Assembly (NCBI GenBank): GCA_017521325.1
Contig: JAFXCV010000069.1
Location: 1 to 39,597 of the forward strand
Direction of reading: 5' to 3'
Length of the DNA stretch: 39,597 bases
Source: Oscillospiraceae bacterium
GTDB taxonomy: Bacteria > Bacillota > Clostridia > Oscillospirales > Ruminococcaceae
Part shown: positions 15,139 through 24,158 of the stretch, piece after piece
Numbering within the stretch: position 1 is the stretch's first letter
How the letters are laid out: the number at the start of each line of letters is the position of its first letter
The notes under the pieces: generated by a model
What the model was told of the DNA's origin: nothing
The model's input: only the letters and a program-made list of their open reading frames with translations
Database searches by the model: none
Made by a program: the position numbers and the translations under genes

Positions 15139-16641
15139 GTGCAGCAAAAACTGAAAAAACTTGTTGTCATCGCCCTTGCCGGAATCATGACCGCAGCCTT
15201 CAGTGCAAGCCTTGCGGTTTCTGCCGAGGAGCATTATGACGTGTATAACTACGACCGCTGGAATGAAGCGATCCCGTCGCAGGCAGGCTACCTTGCCTCC
15301 CATTCCGTGTCCGGTCAGGATCTGGGAATCGGTGATTTTTCAGCTCCGAGCGACATCTTCCGTGATGCGTATGACCGGTTTTTCATTGTGGATACCGGCA
15401 ATCACCGCATCGTCGTGACAAACAGTGAGCTGACGGAGGTGGTGAAGATTTTGGAGGAATTCACCCTTCCGGACGGTTCTACAACAACGCTCAGGGATCC
15501 CGAGGGAATTTACGTTTCTCCCGAAAGCGATCTGATCTATATTGCAGACTACAACAATTCCCGTGTGCTGGTATGCGATTATGAGGGCAATGTGACGATG
15601 GAGATCACAAAGCCCGAATCGGAGCTGTTCTCCAGTGAGCTGACCTTCCTGCCGCAGCGAGTAATTGCGGATAAGGCAGGCAATGTCTATGTGGTGCTTG
15701 GCAACATCACCACGGGTGCCGCAATGTTCAACAGCGACGGCGAATTTCAGGGCTACTACGGTGCCAACACCGTAGAAGCAACCTCACAGGTCATTGTCAA
15801 TTATTTCTGGAAGCTGATCTCCACCGAGAAAATGCGTTCAAAGTCTGCCAGAAGTGTACCGACCGGTATCACAAGCTTTGATCTGGATGATGAGGGCTTT
15901 ATCTATACCTGTACCCAGTCCACATCACAGAAAACAGATACTGTCAAGAAGCTCAATCCTGCCGGTAAGAATCTGTTCAGCAATCTGGGCGTAACATGGG
16001 GCGATTTTGAATCCCTCTACGATGTCAATACCGCACGCAGCTACCAGTCCATGATCTGCGATATCGAGATCTCGGACGATGGCAATATCAATTGTCTGGA
16101 TCTGACCTCCGGCAGAATCTTCCAGTATGATAAGGAAGGCAATCTGCTGTTCATCTTCGGCAGCGCCTCCGAGCAGCTTGGCGGCTTTACCGAGGTATCC
16201 GCCATTGAATCCATCGGCGGACGTGTGCTTGTTACGGATTCCCGTAAGGATTATATTACCGTATTTGAGGAAACGGATTTCGGCAGCATCGTACATGAAG
16301 CCACCAACCTCTACAACGGCGGCTACTATGAAGAAGCGCTTGATCCTTGGTATAAGGTGCTGCAGTATGACGGCAACTATCGACGTGCATTTCTGGGCAT
16401 TTCCGCAGCGCTCCTCGTTGAGGGCGATTATGAGGGTTCGATGAAGTATGCAAAGCTTGCGGATTCCCCCTATCGCTACAACAGAGCCTTTGAGGGCTGG
16501 AGAACGGAATTTCTCAGTGCCCATCTGACGGAGATCACCGTGATCGTCTGCGTGATTGCCGCAGGCGGTGTCGGTGCTTATCTCTATTTGAAAAAACGCA
16601 GAAAATCGACAGATAACGGAAAGGAGGCAGAAACGGTATGA
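15139..16641 (+). CDS. Membrane-anchored NHL-repeat propeller protein
   Basis: A 500-residue exported protein. A signal peptide (to about AVSA, residue 29) is followed by NHL-like six-bladed propeller repeats (about 50-380): SAPSDIFRDAYDRFFIVDTGNHRIVV, then LRDPEGIYVSPESDLIYIADYNNSRV and later LDLTSGRIFQYDKEGNLLFIFG. A helical, TPR-like stretch (about 385-450, YNGGYYEEALDPWYKVLQYD) follows. A C-terminal membrane helix (about 465-485) is followed by KKRRK, so the propeller faces outward and the anchor is at the C-terminus. The start is GTG at 15139 with AAAGGG upstream. It is likely a docking or sugar-binding partner of the transporter; its activity is unknown. Confidence 0.8.
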   Translation: MQQKLKKLVVIALAGIMTAAFSASLAVSAEEHYDVYNYDRWNEAIPSQAGYLASHSVSGQDLGIGDFSAPSDIFRDAYDRFFIVDTGNHRIVVTNSELTEVVKILEEFTLPDGSTTTLRDPEGIYVSPESDLIYIADYNNSRVLVCDYEGNVTMEITKPESELFSSELTFLPQRVIADKAGNVYVVLGNITTGAAMFNSDGEFQGYYGANTVEATSQVIVNYFWKLISTEKMRSKSARSVPTGITSFDLDDEGFIYTCTQSTSQKTDTVKKLNPAGKNLFSNLGVTWGDFESLYDVNTARSYQSMICDIEISDDGNINCLDLTSGRIFQYDKEGNLLFIFGSASEQLGGFTEVSAIESIGGRVLVTDSRKDYITVFEETDFGSIVHEATNLYNGGYYEEALDPWYKVLQYDGNYRRAFLGISAALLVEGDYEGSMKYAKLADSPYRYNRAFEGWRTEFLSAHLTEITVIVCVIAAGGVGAYLYLKKRRKSTDNGKEAETV

Positions 16642-17267
16642 TGGATCTGACCAACCGTCAATGGGTAAAGCATGCGGTCACGCATCCCTTTGAGGGCTTT
16701 GAGGACATGCGCTGGAAAAAGGCAGGCTCGATGAAATATGCCATCATCATCGTTCTGCTCTGGTTCGTTGCGTCCGTGTTCTATAACCGTCTTTACGGAT
16801 TTCAGTTCTATGTGTCGGCGGATAAGATGTTCAATGTCATTCCCTATATTGTGCGCACCATTGTGCTGTTTCTGACATGGGTTGTCGGCAACTGGGCGGT
16901 CTGCACGCTCCTTGACGGAGAGGGGACGATGAAGAATATTTTTGTCTACAGTGCCTATGCACTGGTTCCCTATGTTGTCAGCATTTATCTGGATGTATTC
17001 ATGTCCCATTTCCTCATCCGTGATGAATTTGTATTCATCGAGGCTGTCAGATACATCGGTCTTGGCTGGAGCGTCATTCTCGTGTTCTCCGCCATTAAAT
17101 CGGTGCATCAGTATTCGTTCCTCAAAACCATCGTTGCGATTGCGCTGACGATCGCTGCAATGCTGATCATGCTGTTTCTGCTGGTGCTGCTGCTTTCTCT
17201 GCTGCAGCAGGTGTATGTGTTTGTCTACTCCATCTATACAGAAATCGCATACAGACTCAAAGTATAA
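16638..17267 (+). CDS. YIP1-family membrane protein
   Basis: A 209-residue protein with about five hydrophobic helices. The start MDLTNRQWVKHAVTHPFEGFEDMRWKKAGS followed by a membrane segment, the LLDGEGTMKNIFVYSAYALVPY motif and the closing membrane hairpin are typical of bacterial YIP1 proteins. Their role is not established. The ATG overlaps the preceding stop by 4 nt, so it is translationally coupled to the NHL protein; the two probably act together in the membrane. An ATG one codon later is equally possible. Confidence 0.82.
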   Translation: MMDLTNRQWVKHAVTHPFEGFEDMRWKKAGSMKYAIIIVLLWFVASVFYNRLYGFQFYVSADKMFNVIPYIVRTIVLFLTWVVGNWAVCTLLDGEGTMKNIFVYSAYALVPYVVSIYLDVFMSHFLIRDEFVFIEAVRYIGLGWSVILVFSAIKSVHQYSFLKTIVAIALTIAAMLIMLFLLVLLLSLLQQVYVFVYSIYTEIAYRLKV

Positions 17268-17279
17268 GGCGGTGAAGGT

Positions 17280-20084
17280 ATGCAGTTAAATAAGAAAAAA
17301 CGTGTCCTGGCATGTCTGCTTGCTGCAATGCTTGCACTTCCTGTATGCAGTATGAATGTCAATTCCGAGGAGCCGGAAGGTGGCGATGCGGCGGTGCAGG
17401 AGGATACTGCGGCATCGGACAATAAGGAAACTGTGGAAATTGAAGAGGAAACCGAGGAAGTCAGCATTTCAGCGGATGTGATCACGCAGTACATGAAGTC
17501 CGTCGGAGAAATGGACGGCTATGCGGTGTATCTTCGCACGAAGGACTATAAAAAGGAAATTGAAGCGGAATTCCTTGCCAAGGTCGGCTCCGTTTATGCG
17601 GATGAGGACGAAGCGGAGGATGCAGCCGATGAAATTATTGATCAGCTCCAGAAGGCGGAGCTTGCGATGATTGATACCGCAAGCGGAAAGCCCGCTGCCG
17701 TATTCAATGAGGAAGCAGACAGCATCTATCTGAGTGATGCAGGACGTTATCTGGTCGTGCTGAATGAAGAAAATACGAAGGTGCAGAAGATCCGCTACCG
17801 TGTATCGACGATTGACAGTGAATTCCTGTTCCTGACGCAGGATAAGCAGACATTAGAACTGTACACGCAGGACTATAAGGAAGTCTATGTGACGATGAAG
17901 CTTGACGAGAAAAATGCGGAATCCTGCATTTATCGCAGCAGCGACAAGCTTTATTGGGCAATGCTCAGTCCTGCACAGAATGAAGCGTGGGCATGCGTCA
18001 AGCAGGTTGCGGAGAATGACGATCTCATTTTGTATGTGGATGAGTATACAGCCGTGATTGCACTCGAAAACAAGCAGAATGGCTATATCTGGTGGTCATC
18101 CCCCTTGCGTGCAAATCGTGATGAGCGTGCGACAAAGCTTCTGTCCAAGCAGCTGCAGTCTTCAATGGTGCTGCAGTACGGCGAAGCGAAGTCCAGAAGC
18201 GTGACAAACCAGCGTTCCCTTGATTCTGCGGATCTCAAGATCAAGGAGATTACCGACGGCGTGGAGATCACTTATAAATACGACAAATCCGGCATTACGA
18301 TCCCCGTGACCTATAAGCTGCGAGAGGATTATCTGGAAACGTCCGTGGATTGCACCAAGATCAAGGAGAGTAAGGCAGGTTCCGGTATTTCCACCACGCA
18401 GCTGACGCTGCTTGGCAATTTCGGTGCAGGTGCAGCTGATGAGGAGGGATATTTCGTTCTGCCCGACGGCTGCGGCGCACTTGTGAATTTCAACAACGGC
18501 AAGCTCAGGAGCAAGGAATATTCCCAGCCCGTGTATGGCAGGGATATCACCACCATCCAGAACCTCAAGCCCGCAGTGACCGAGAAAATCCTCATGCCCG
18601 TCTATGGTATTGTCAAGAAGGATAATGCCATGACCGTCATCATTGAGGAAGGCGACGGCATTGCGACGCTCAATGCAAGCGTCAGCGGTCAGTCCCTGAG
18701 CAGCTACAATCTCTGCAATTTCAGCTTCCGTCTGCGTGGTTCGGATAATTTCATGCTCGGCGGCAACCAGGGCGGTTCCCTGACGATGTTTGAAGAAGGC
18801 GAGATCAAGACGGATAAGATCACGCTGCGCCATTATCCCACTGCGAAGGAAAATGCAAGCTACATGGACGTTGCGGAAGTCTACCGCAATTATCTGCTCG
18901 GTGATGGTGATGTCAAAATCACCGCACAGGCGGATTCTGCCAAGATGTATCTTGATCTGTACGGCGGCACGATGAAGGCAAAATCGGTGCTGGGTGTTCC
19001 GATTACGATGAAAACCTCCATGACACGCTATGATGAAGCACAGGAAATCGTGGAAGGTCTTGTGGAATACGGCGTGGATGACATGGTCGTAGTTTACAAT
19101 AACTGGACGAATGAGGGTATTACAGGCAAGGTGGACAACAAGGCGAAACCTGCCGGCATTCTCGGCGGAAAAGGAAAATTCAATAATCTGACCGATTATC
19201 TGGAGGAGCAGGGCTTTGCCTTCTACCCGTCCGTGAGCAACATGACCTTCAAGTCCGGCAACGGCTATTACAGTTTTACCGATACTGCGATCCGCATCAG
19301 CGGCTCGTTCTCCAGACAGCCCACCTATAATCTTTCCTACGGCGTGCAGGATTCTTCCGAAAAGACAAAATCCTTGCTGTCGCCTGTGGCTTTCACGGAA
19401 ATTTATAACAAGCTTGCACAGCGTTATTCGCAGAAATCCCTCACAGGCGTGAGTCTTGGCGAAATGACCTCCACGCTTTACGGTGATTACGGCAAGGTGA
19501 AGATGTCCCGTGAGGATACTAAAGTGACCCTGCAGGAATCCTACCAGTCTCTGCGTGACAGCGGACTTTCTATGCTTGCGGATACCTGTGCAGCCTATGC
19601 ATTCCCCTATGCAGCGTGCATTTCCGATGTTCCGCTGCAGTCAAGCGGCTTTGACGTGTTCGATGGGGATATCCCGTTCTATCAGATCGTCATGCACGGT
19701 GTCATTCCCTATGCGGGAACTGCCATCAACGGAAGTGCGGACAGCGATAATGCGTTCCTCACATCCATTGCAACCGGCTGCAATCCTGCCTATGACATGA
19801 TCTATGCAGAAGCAAGCGATCTGAAGGATACGCTGCTGGATACTTATTTCTATGCGCATTATGGCTTCTGGCAGAAAACCGCTGCCGAGCAGTATGTACT
19901 GGCGTCCGAGATCCTCGCAGGTGTGAGCGATCAGCTCATTACCGATTATGTGAGGGATGGGGACGTATCTGTGACCGTGTATGAGAACGGCACGGAGATC
20001 ATTGTCAATTATGAAGAAGAAATCATTACCGTCAATGGCACGGAATATCGGCTGGCAGACCTGTCAGCAGGGAAGGGAGTGTGA
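17280..20084 (+). CDS. DUF5696 protein, possible cryptic glycosidase
   Basis: A 934-residue exported protein. A signal peptide (about 1-28) and an acidic linker lead into a strand-rich region to about residue 530. This includes the family hallmark GYFVLPDGCGALVNFNNGK near residue 400 and the following YGRDI segment. Residues about 560-880 alternate helices and strands as in a TIM barrel (VEYGVDDMVVVYNNW, YLEEQGFAFYPSVSNM, TGVSLGEMTSTLYGDYG, GLSMLADTCAAYAFPYA). A small strand domain closes the protein. A beta-sandwich followed by a barrel is the layout of several glycoside hydrolase families, but I cannot assign catalytic residues. No C-terminal anchor is seen. It starts 12 nt after the YIP1 gene and overlaps the next permease by 4 nt. 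Confidence 0.8.
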   Translation: MQLNKKKRVLACLLAAMLALPVCSMNVNSEEPEGGDAAVQEDTAASDNKETVEIEEETEEVSISADVITQYMKSVGEMDGYAVYLRTKDYKKEIEAEFLAKVGSVYADEDEAEDAADEIIDQLQKAELAMIDTASGKPAAVFNEEADSIYLSDAGRYLVVLNEENTKVQKIRYRVSTIDSEFLFLTQDKQTLELYTQDYKEVYVTMKLDEKNAESCIYRSSDKLYWAMLSPAQNEAWACVKQVAENDDLILYVDEYTAVIALENKQNGYIWWSSPLRANRDERATKLLSKQLQSSMVLQYGEAKSRSVTNQRSLDSADLKIKEITDGVEITYKYDKSGITIPVTYKLREDYLETSVDCTKIKESKAGSGISTTQLTLLGNFGAGAADEEGYFVLPDGCGALVNFNNGKLRSKEYSQPVYGRDITTIQNLKPAVTEKILMPVYGIVKKDNAMTVIIEEGDGIATLNASVSGQSLSSYNLCNFSFRLRGSDNFMLGGNQGGSLTMFEEGEIKTDKITLRHYPTAKENASYMDVAEVYRNYLLGDGDVKITAQADSAKMYLDLYGGTMKAKSVLGVPITMKTSMTRYDEAQEIVEGLVEYGVDDMVVVYNNWTNEGITGKVDNKAKPAGILGGKGKFNNLTDYLEEQGFAFYPSVSNMTFKSGNGYYSFTDTAIRISGSFSRQPTYNLSYGVQDSSEKTKSLLSPVAFTEIYNKLAQRYSQKSLTGVSLGEMTSTLYGDYGKVKMSREDTKVTLQESYQSLRDSGLSMLADTCAAYAFPYAACISDVPLQSSGFDVFDGDIPFYQIVMHGVIPYAGTAINGSADSDNAFLTSIATGCNPAYDMIYAEASDLKDTLLDTYFYAHYGFWQKTAAEQYVLASEILAGVSDQLITDYVRDGDVSVTVYENGTEIIVNYEEEIITVNGTEYRLADLSAGKGV

Positions 20085-21022
20085 GCCTGCGGATGAAAAC
20101 CAAAAAAGAAAAGCGCAAGGGACTGTTCTACAACATGCCCTATGAAAAGCGCAAGGCAATGTACGGTTATGGCTTTATTGCACTCTGGCTTGTGGGTACG
20201 GCAATCTTTTTCCTGTATCCCCTCATCACATCCCTGATCTATTCTTTCATGGATGTCAGCCCACAGAAAGGCGGTATGACCGGTACTTGGGTGGGCTTTG
20301 ACAATTATGTCAAGGTGTTCACGGAGGATCAGAAGTACAGACAGTATCTCGTGTCCGTGCTTGGCGATACCCTCTGGAAAACACCGCTGATTCTGATTTT
20401 CTCTCTGTTTGTTGCGGTTATTCTGAACCAGAAGTTCCCCGGCAGAACCTTTGCAAGAGCCGTATTCTTCCTGCCCGTTATTATTGCTACAGGCCCTGTC
20501 TACAACATCATCAACGGCGACATTTCGTCAAGCGGTGCCAGCAGTGCAGGACAGTTCTCCACCATGTTTTCCACGGATCTGATGGGAGAACTCTTCCAGT
20601 TTATCGGCATCTACGGTCTGACGGATAATATGCAGAGCATGATCGAAACCGTGTCGAATAACATTTTTACCATCATCTGGAGTACGGGTATTCAGATTTT
20701 GATTTTCCTTGCAGCGCTCCAGAATATTCCCGTTTCCGCAAAGGAAGCGGCACAGATGGAGGGTGCAACGGCATGGGAGTATTTCTGGAAAATTACCCTG
20801 CCCTATGTCAGTCCCATGATTCTGGCAAATCTCATTTTCACCGTCATCGACTCCTTTACAGCTCCTGACAATAAAGTGATGGAGCGTGTACTGGAGGTGC
20901 GTCATGACTGGTTCTACGGTCAGGCAGCGGCAATGGCGTGGGTGTACTTCCTGATCGTTATGGCTGCGGTGGGAATCATTACAGTCATCATGAACCGATT
21001 TATTTACTACGAAGTGGACTAA
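20081..21022 (+). CDS. Carbohydrate ABC transporter permease, MalF/UgpA type (pair 2)
   Basis: A 313-residue permease with six predicted helices. The EAA loop reads KEAAQMEGATAWEYFWKITLP. The basic N-terminus (KTKKEKRKGLFYNMPYEKRK) is longer than in pair 1. The GTG start overlaps the stop of the DUF5696 gene by 4 nt, with GGAAGGGAG just before it. The coupling implies that pair 2 is made in step with the DUF5696 protein and may import its product. Confidence 0.9.
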   Translation: MSLRMKTKKEKRKGLFYNMPYEKRKAMYGYGFIALWLVGTAIFFLYPLITSLIYSFMDVSPQKGGMTGTWVGFDNYVKVFTEDQKYRQYLVSVLGDTLWKTPLILIFSLFVAVILNQKFPGRTFARAVFFLPVIIATGPVYNIINGDISSSGASSAGQFSTMFSTDLMGELFQFIGIYGLTDNMQSMIETVSNNIFTIIWSTGIQILIFLAALQNIPVSAKEAAQMEGATAWEYFWKITLPYVSPMILANLIFTVIDSFTAPDNKVMERVLEVRHDWFYGQAAAMAWVYFLIVMAAVGIITVIMNRFIYYEVD

Positions 21023-21034
21023 GGAGGGATCACA

Positions 21035-22096
21035 TTGGCAAAAAAAGAAAAACAGCCTGAAACAGGCGAAAAGGTCATTGGCAACGGTCTCTCCAAAAAG
21101 GAAATCAAGCGCATCCGTATGTCGAAGATGGACAAAACGGAGATTGCCTATATGCGCCGTAAGGAAGCGGCTGAGAAGGTCTGGCCGTTCTTTCGGTTTC
21201 TGATCCTGTTCGGGCTTTGCTTCATCATTCTCTATCCGCTGATCTACATGGTCAGCTGTGCATTCCGTGCGCAGTCGGATATGAGCGATCCCACAGTTAT
21301 GTGGATTCCACGTCACCTGACGCTGGACATCATCAAGCAGACGGCGAACGCCATGAATTTCTGGCCGACGCTCGGAACGACGCTGTTTCTGAACATCGGC
21401 TGCTCCCTCGTGCAGGTGGTGACCTGTGCGATCACGGGCTATGGCTTTGCAAGATTCCGTTTCAAATTCAAGGATCTGCTGTTCGGCGTGGTCATCCTGA
21501 TGATTCTGGTGCCGCATCAGATCATCTCCATGTCGCAGTATACGGAATTCCGTTATTTCTTCGGCTTGCAGCCCATGATCGCAGATGCGTTCGGTTCAAA
21601 GGTGGGCAGTGCCTTCAATTTGATTGACTCTCCGCTGACAATGTATCTGCCGGCACTGACGGCAAACGGCATCCGTGCAGGTCTGATGATTTTCATTTTC
21701 CGTCAGTTCTTCAAGGGACTTCCGAAGGAACTCGAGGATGCGGCATATCTTGACGGCTGCGGTCCGTTCCAGACCTTTATCAAGGTCATGGTTCCGAATG
21801 CGGCGTCGTCCTTCCTGACTGTATTCCTCTTTTCGGTGGTTTGGTACTGGAACGATTACTATGTAAGCTCCACGTTCTTTACGAACAATTCTACCATTGC
21901 ACTGAAACTCAAAAATCTGGATAAACTCCTGCTGCTTGAGCTGTTCGGCACTGTTCAGGCACAGGTAACCCCCCGTGAGCAGATCCTCTGGATGGAGGCA
22001 GGCTGCCTTCTGGCGGTTACGCCCCTGCTTGTGATGTATATCTTCCTTCAGAAGTATTTCACAGAAGGTATCGAACGATCGGGTCTTGTCGGATAA
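21035..22096 (+). CDS. Carbohydrate ABC transporter permease, MalG/UgpE type (pair 2)
   Basis: A 353-residue permease, about 60 residues longer than usual because of a charged cytosolic N-terminus (about 1-50, rich in Lys, Glu and Arg). Six helices follow; the EAA loop is EDAAYLDGCGPFQTFIKVMVP. The start is TTG at 21035 behind AAGGAGGGA. It is the last gene of the operon; a hairpin begins 4 nt after the stop. Confidence 0.9.
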   Translation: MAKKEKQPETGEKVIGNGLSKKEIKRIRMSKMDKTEIAYMRRKEAAEKVWPFFRFLILFGLCFIILYPLIYMVSCAFRAQSDMSDPTVMWIPRHLTLDIIKQTANAMNFWPTLGTTLFLNIGCSLVQVVTCAITGYGFARFRFKFKDLLFGVVILMILVPHQIISMSQYTEFRYFFGLQPMIADAFGSKVGSAFNLIDSPLTMYLPALTANGIRAGLMIFIFRQFFKGLPKELEDAAYLDGCGPFQTFIKVMVPNAASSFLTVFLFSVVWYWNDYYVSSTFFTNNSTIALKLKNLDKLLLLELFGTVQAQVTPREQILWMEAGCLLAVTPLLVMYIFLQKYFTEGIERSGLVG

Positions 22097-22099
22097 CAA

Positions 22100-22127
22100 A
22101 AATCCCCCTTGGCAACAAGGGGGATTT
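22100..22127. terminator. Shared terminator between convergent units
   Basis: A perfect 12-bp stem AAATCCCCCTTG / CAAGGGGGATTT has a GCAA loop. On the minus strand it ends in a run of five T, so it clearly terminates the VOC/GNAT unit. On the plus strand the tail is only ATTTAAC, a weaker stop for the ABC operon. Confidence 0.8.
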
Positions 22128-22157
22128 AACGTATTTATGGGAATATGTCTGTTGTTC

Positions 22158-22562
22158 TCATCTCTCAAACGGCTTGTTAAAGGAGCCGATCTCCACAAGA
22201 TTTCCTTCAGGATCAGCAATATAGCAGGTGCGTTGTCCCCATGGCTCAGTTTCGGGAGCAAGTACCGAAACGGCGCCCTTTGCAATGACTTCTTCATAAA
22301 CCTTGTCAACATCCTCGAAGGTATCAACATAGAGTGCGATTTCAAAGTGTCCGTTCAGTCCCTTGCTATACGCATACTTACGGCTTGTCATCTTCTCAAA
22401 ATCATTTCTGCCGTAAAGCAGGAACAGCGTTCCGTCTTTGACAAGGTATACGTTTGAGGTGTTCTCATCCTCCTTGATTTCAAAGCCAAGTACATCACGG
22501 TAGAAACGAATCATTTTCCCCATGTCGTTTACAAATAAGCCGAAGCCGTCCAATTTCATCAT
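22158..22562 (-). CDS. VOC/glyoxalase-fold protein
   Basis: A 134-residue single vicinal-oxygen-chelate domain protein. It starts KLDGFGLFVNDMGKMIRFYRDVLGF, has the metal-type HFEIALYVD segment and ends YIADPEGNLVEIGSF, the closing glutamate motif. Substrate is unknown; single-domain VOC proteins include glyoxalase-, dioxygenase- and antibiotic-binding types. AGGAG lies 7 nt before the first of two adjacent ATGs. It starts 13 nt after the acetyltransferase stop and is cotranscribed with it. Confidence 0.88.
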   Translation of the reverse strand: MMKLDGFGLFVNDMGKMIRFYRDVLGFEIKEDENTSNVYLVKDGTLFLLYGRNDFEKMTSRKYAYSKGLNGHFEIALYVDTFEDVDKVYEEVIAKGAVSVLAPETEPWGQRTCYIADPEGNLVEIGSFNKPFER

Positions 22563-22575
22563 ATGATTTCTCCTC

Positions 22576-23022
22576 TCATTCTGTGTTTTTGCAGTAAATC
22601 CTGCTTTCTTCACCATAAATATCAGTACGGCTTTCCAAATATGTAAAGCCGTATTTTTCGTACAGTCCTACATGGTCAGTGGCAAGATACACCTTCTGAT
22701 ATCCCATTTTTTTCGCTTCGTCACAGGCAAATGTGATAATCTTACCGCTATACCGATTTCCTCGATATTCTGGTGCGGTAAACACAAACCCAATCCAAGG
22801 AAACAGTGCATCATCCTTGATGCAGTCACGCTGCGTAAGGGTGCAGAAGGACACAAGCTGCTCGCCGTCAGCCATGATAAACAGGCTGCCGTTTCCAAGT
22901 GCTTTGTGAAAATCGCCCTGCGCCAACATTTCTGCAAGAAATTTTGCCGCACGCCAATCGCAGATACGGATTTTATCAATCCAGTTTTGTTGTTCTGAGC
23001 TGAAATAATCAAATAATAGCAT
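22576..23022 (-). CDS. GNAT-family N-acetyltransferase
   Basis: A 148-residue acetyl-CoA-dependent acetyltransferase. The acetyl-CoA loop is in FTAPEYRGNRYSGKII (the R-x-x-G-x-A/G pattern of motif A), followed by ACDEAKKMGYQKVYLATDHVGLYEKYGF, the motif B region. The acceptor is not identifiable. The start is uncertain: TTG at 23025 is better spaced from GGAGG than the ATG at 23022. It is the first gene of a two-gene unit with the VOC protein; no clear promoter was seen in the short upstream gap. Confidence 0.85.
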   Translation of the reverse strand: MLLFDYFSSEQQNWIDKIRICDWRAAKFLAEMLAQGDFHKALGNGSLFIMADGEQLVSFCTLTQRDCIKDDALFPWIGFVFTAPEYRGNRYSGKIITFACDEAKKMGYQKVYLATDHVGLYEKYGFTYLESRTDIYGEESRIYCKNTE

Positions 23023-23069
23023 CAAACATATTTCGCCTCCGCTTCTTCAATCATTGCATCATTAAAACA

Positions 23070-23093
23070 AGAGCCTGCCATCCGGCAGGCTCT
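23070..23093 (-). terminator. Terminator of SseB-like copy 1
   Basis: A 10-bp AGAGCCTGCC / GGCAGGCTCT stem with loop ATCC is followed on the minus strand by TGTTTTAA. It lies just past the stop at 23103. Confidence 0.8.
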
Positions 23094-23102
23094 CTTGTGT
23101 CA

Positions 23103-23891
23103 TTACTTCTCGTAGAACGGCTCAGCACCCTTGATTGCTTCGGTACCGAACTTGCTGTGCAGCGGAACAATTGCCAGCTCCACATTGCGCATGTTGGGCT
23201 TTGCAGCTTCTGCCAGACCGTCAAAAATGGACTTCAGCTCAGTTTCATTCAGCGTAGGAGGAACATCCACAACGAACAGGAAGTTCGGCTGCTCCTTGTC
23301 TTCACGCTTCATGACACGCAGATATACCTTGCTGATCGCCGGCTGGCTCTCAAGATAGGGTCTTACACCATCGAGCAGGGGAGTCGGTTCTTCCTTCAGT
23401 GTACCGATCTGGATCTTGGTGCCGGGAGCGATTGCCTCCGTGCTCTGGATGCGATACAGCGTCTCGGACGGAACCAGAATGTTGTGACCAAAGGGGTTGA
23501 TCACTACGCCCACAACATCGGGGCTGTTGTTCTTACGCAGAATCTGGCAGATATCCTTGAAAGAAACGCCAGTCAGCTGATGCTGGTCATTCTCAGACCA
23601 TCTGCGGTATTCGTCAATGTTTGTGAACAGCGGGAAATACTTCTTCTCGTCCTGATTGTTGAACAGGATGAAGCTTACCTGCGGCTGTTCCTTCAGCTCA
23701 ACAGTGCCGTCTGCATTGGCACTTGCCTGCTGTACCTTCTTGATATTTGCAGGAACAAAGAAACGAGCTGTTCTCATTGCGTTTACAAATGCGGATTCGT
23801 TCTGGGGGGTACGATCCTTCTTCATATCTTCCATTGCTTTGTCCAGAGCGGGATTTTCGATCGGCTTCTGGTTGTTATTCTGTTCTGCCAA
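23103..23891 (-). CDS. SseB-like protein, copy 1
   Basis: A 262-residue soluble protein matching the SseB layout: an N-terminal SseB domain (about 10-130, with SFILFNNQDEKKYFPLFTNIDEYRRW) and a C-terminal SseB domain (about 145-262, with GTKIQIGTLKEEPTPLLDGVRPYL and FLFVVDVPPTLNETELK). SseB was named for serine sensitivity in E. coli; its molecular role is unknown. The start is TTG at 23891, 6 nt after GAGGTG; a GTG three codons upstream lies inside that ribosome site. A paralogue of identical length lies next to it. Confidence 0.82.
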   Translation of the reverse strand: MAEQNNNQKPIENPALDKAMEDMKKDRTPQNESAFVNAMRTARFFVPANIKKVQQASANADGTVELKEQPQVSFILFNNQDEKKYFPLFTNIDEYRRWSENDQHQLTGVSFKDICQILRKNNSPDVVGVVINPFGHNILVPSETLYRIQSTEAIAPGTKIQIGTLKEEPTPLLDGVRPYLESQPAISKVYLRVMKREDKEQPNFLFVVDVPPTLNETELKSIFDGLAEAAKPNMRNVELAIVPLHSKFGTEAIKGAEPFYEK

Positions 23892-23959
23892 AATATTCAC
23901 CTCATTTTAATATTACAGCAACGGACAGCTATTGCCCGTTCCAAACAACTGTTATAGAC

Positions 23960-23988
23960 ATTATAACATAAAAATATCATAAAGTCAA
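23960..23988 (-). promoter_or_regulatory. Promoter of SseB-like copy 1
   Basis: TTGACT (23983-23988), a 17-nt spacer and TATAAT (23960-23965) on the minus strand. It is nearly identical to the promoter at 25018-25046. Confidence 0.85.
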
Positions 23989-24125
23989 CCGCATTTTTAG
24001 AATCTATGTAGAATACACTCTTTCCACAGCGTATTTTTATGAGAATTACCAATAAAAAACCGCCATGAAAAAAGAGGGATACGAAGGATTGGATGTCAAA
24101 TCAGCAAGAGCTGAATTTTGACAAA

Positions 24126-24154
24126 AAGCTCCCCTGCCATAAACAGAGGAGCTT
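24126..24154 (-). terminator. Terminator of SseB-like copy 2
   Basis: An AAGCTCC-C-CTG / CAG-A-GGAGCTT stem with one mismatch (24126-24136, 24144-24154) is followed on the minus strand by a TTTTTG tail. The end of the stem touches the gene's 3' end at 24159. Confidence 0.75.
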
Positions 24155-24158
24155 GCAG

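Noticed and set aside
13558..15303. A 581-codon minus-strand open frame across the permease pair
   Set aside because: It is a shadow of the two permeases, rich in His and Gln with no recognisable domain.
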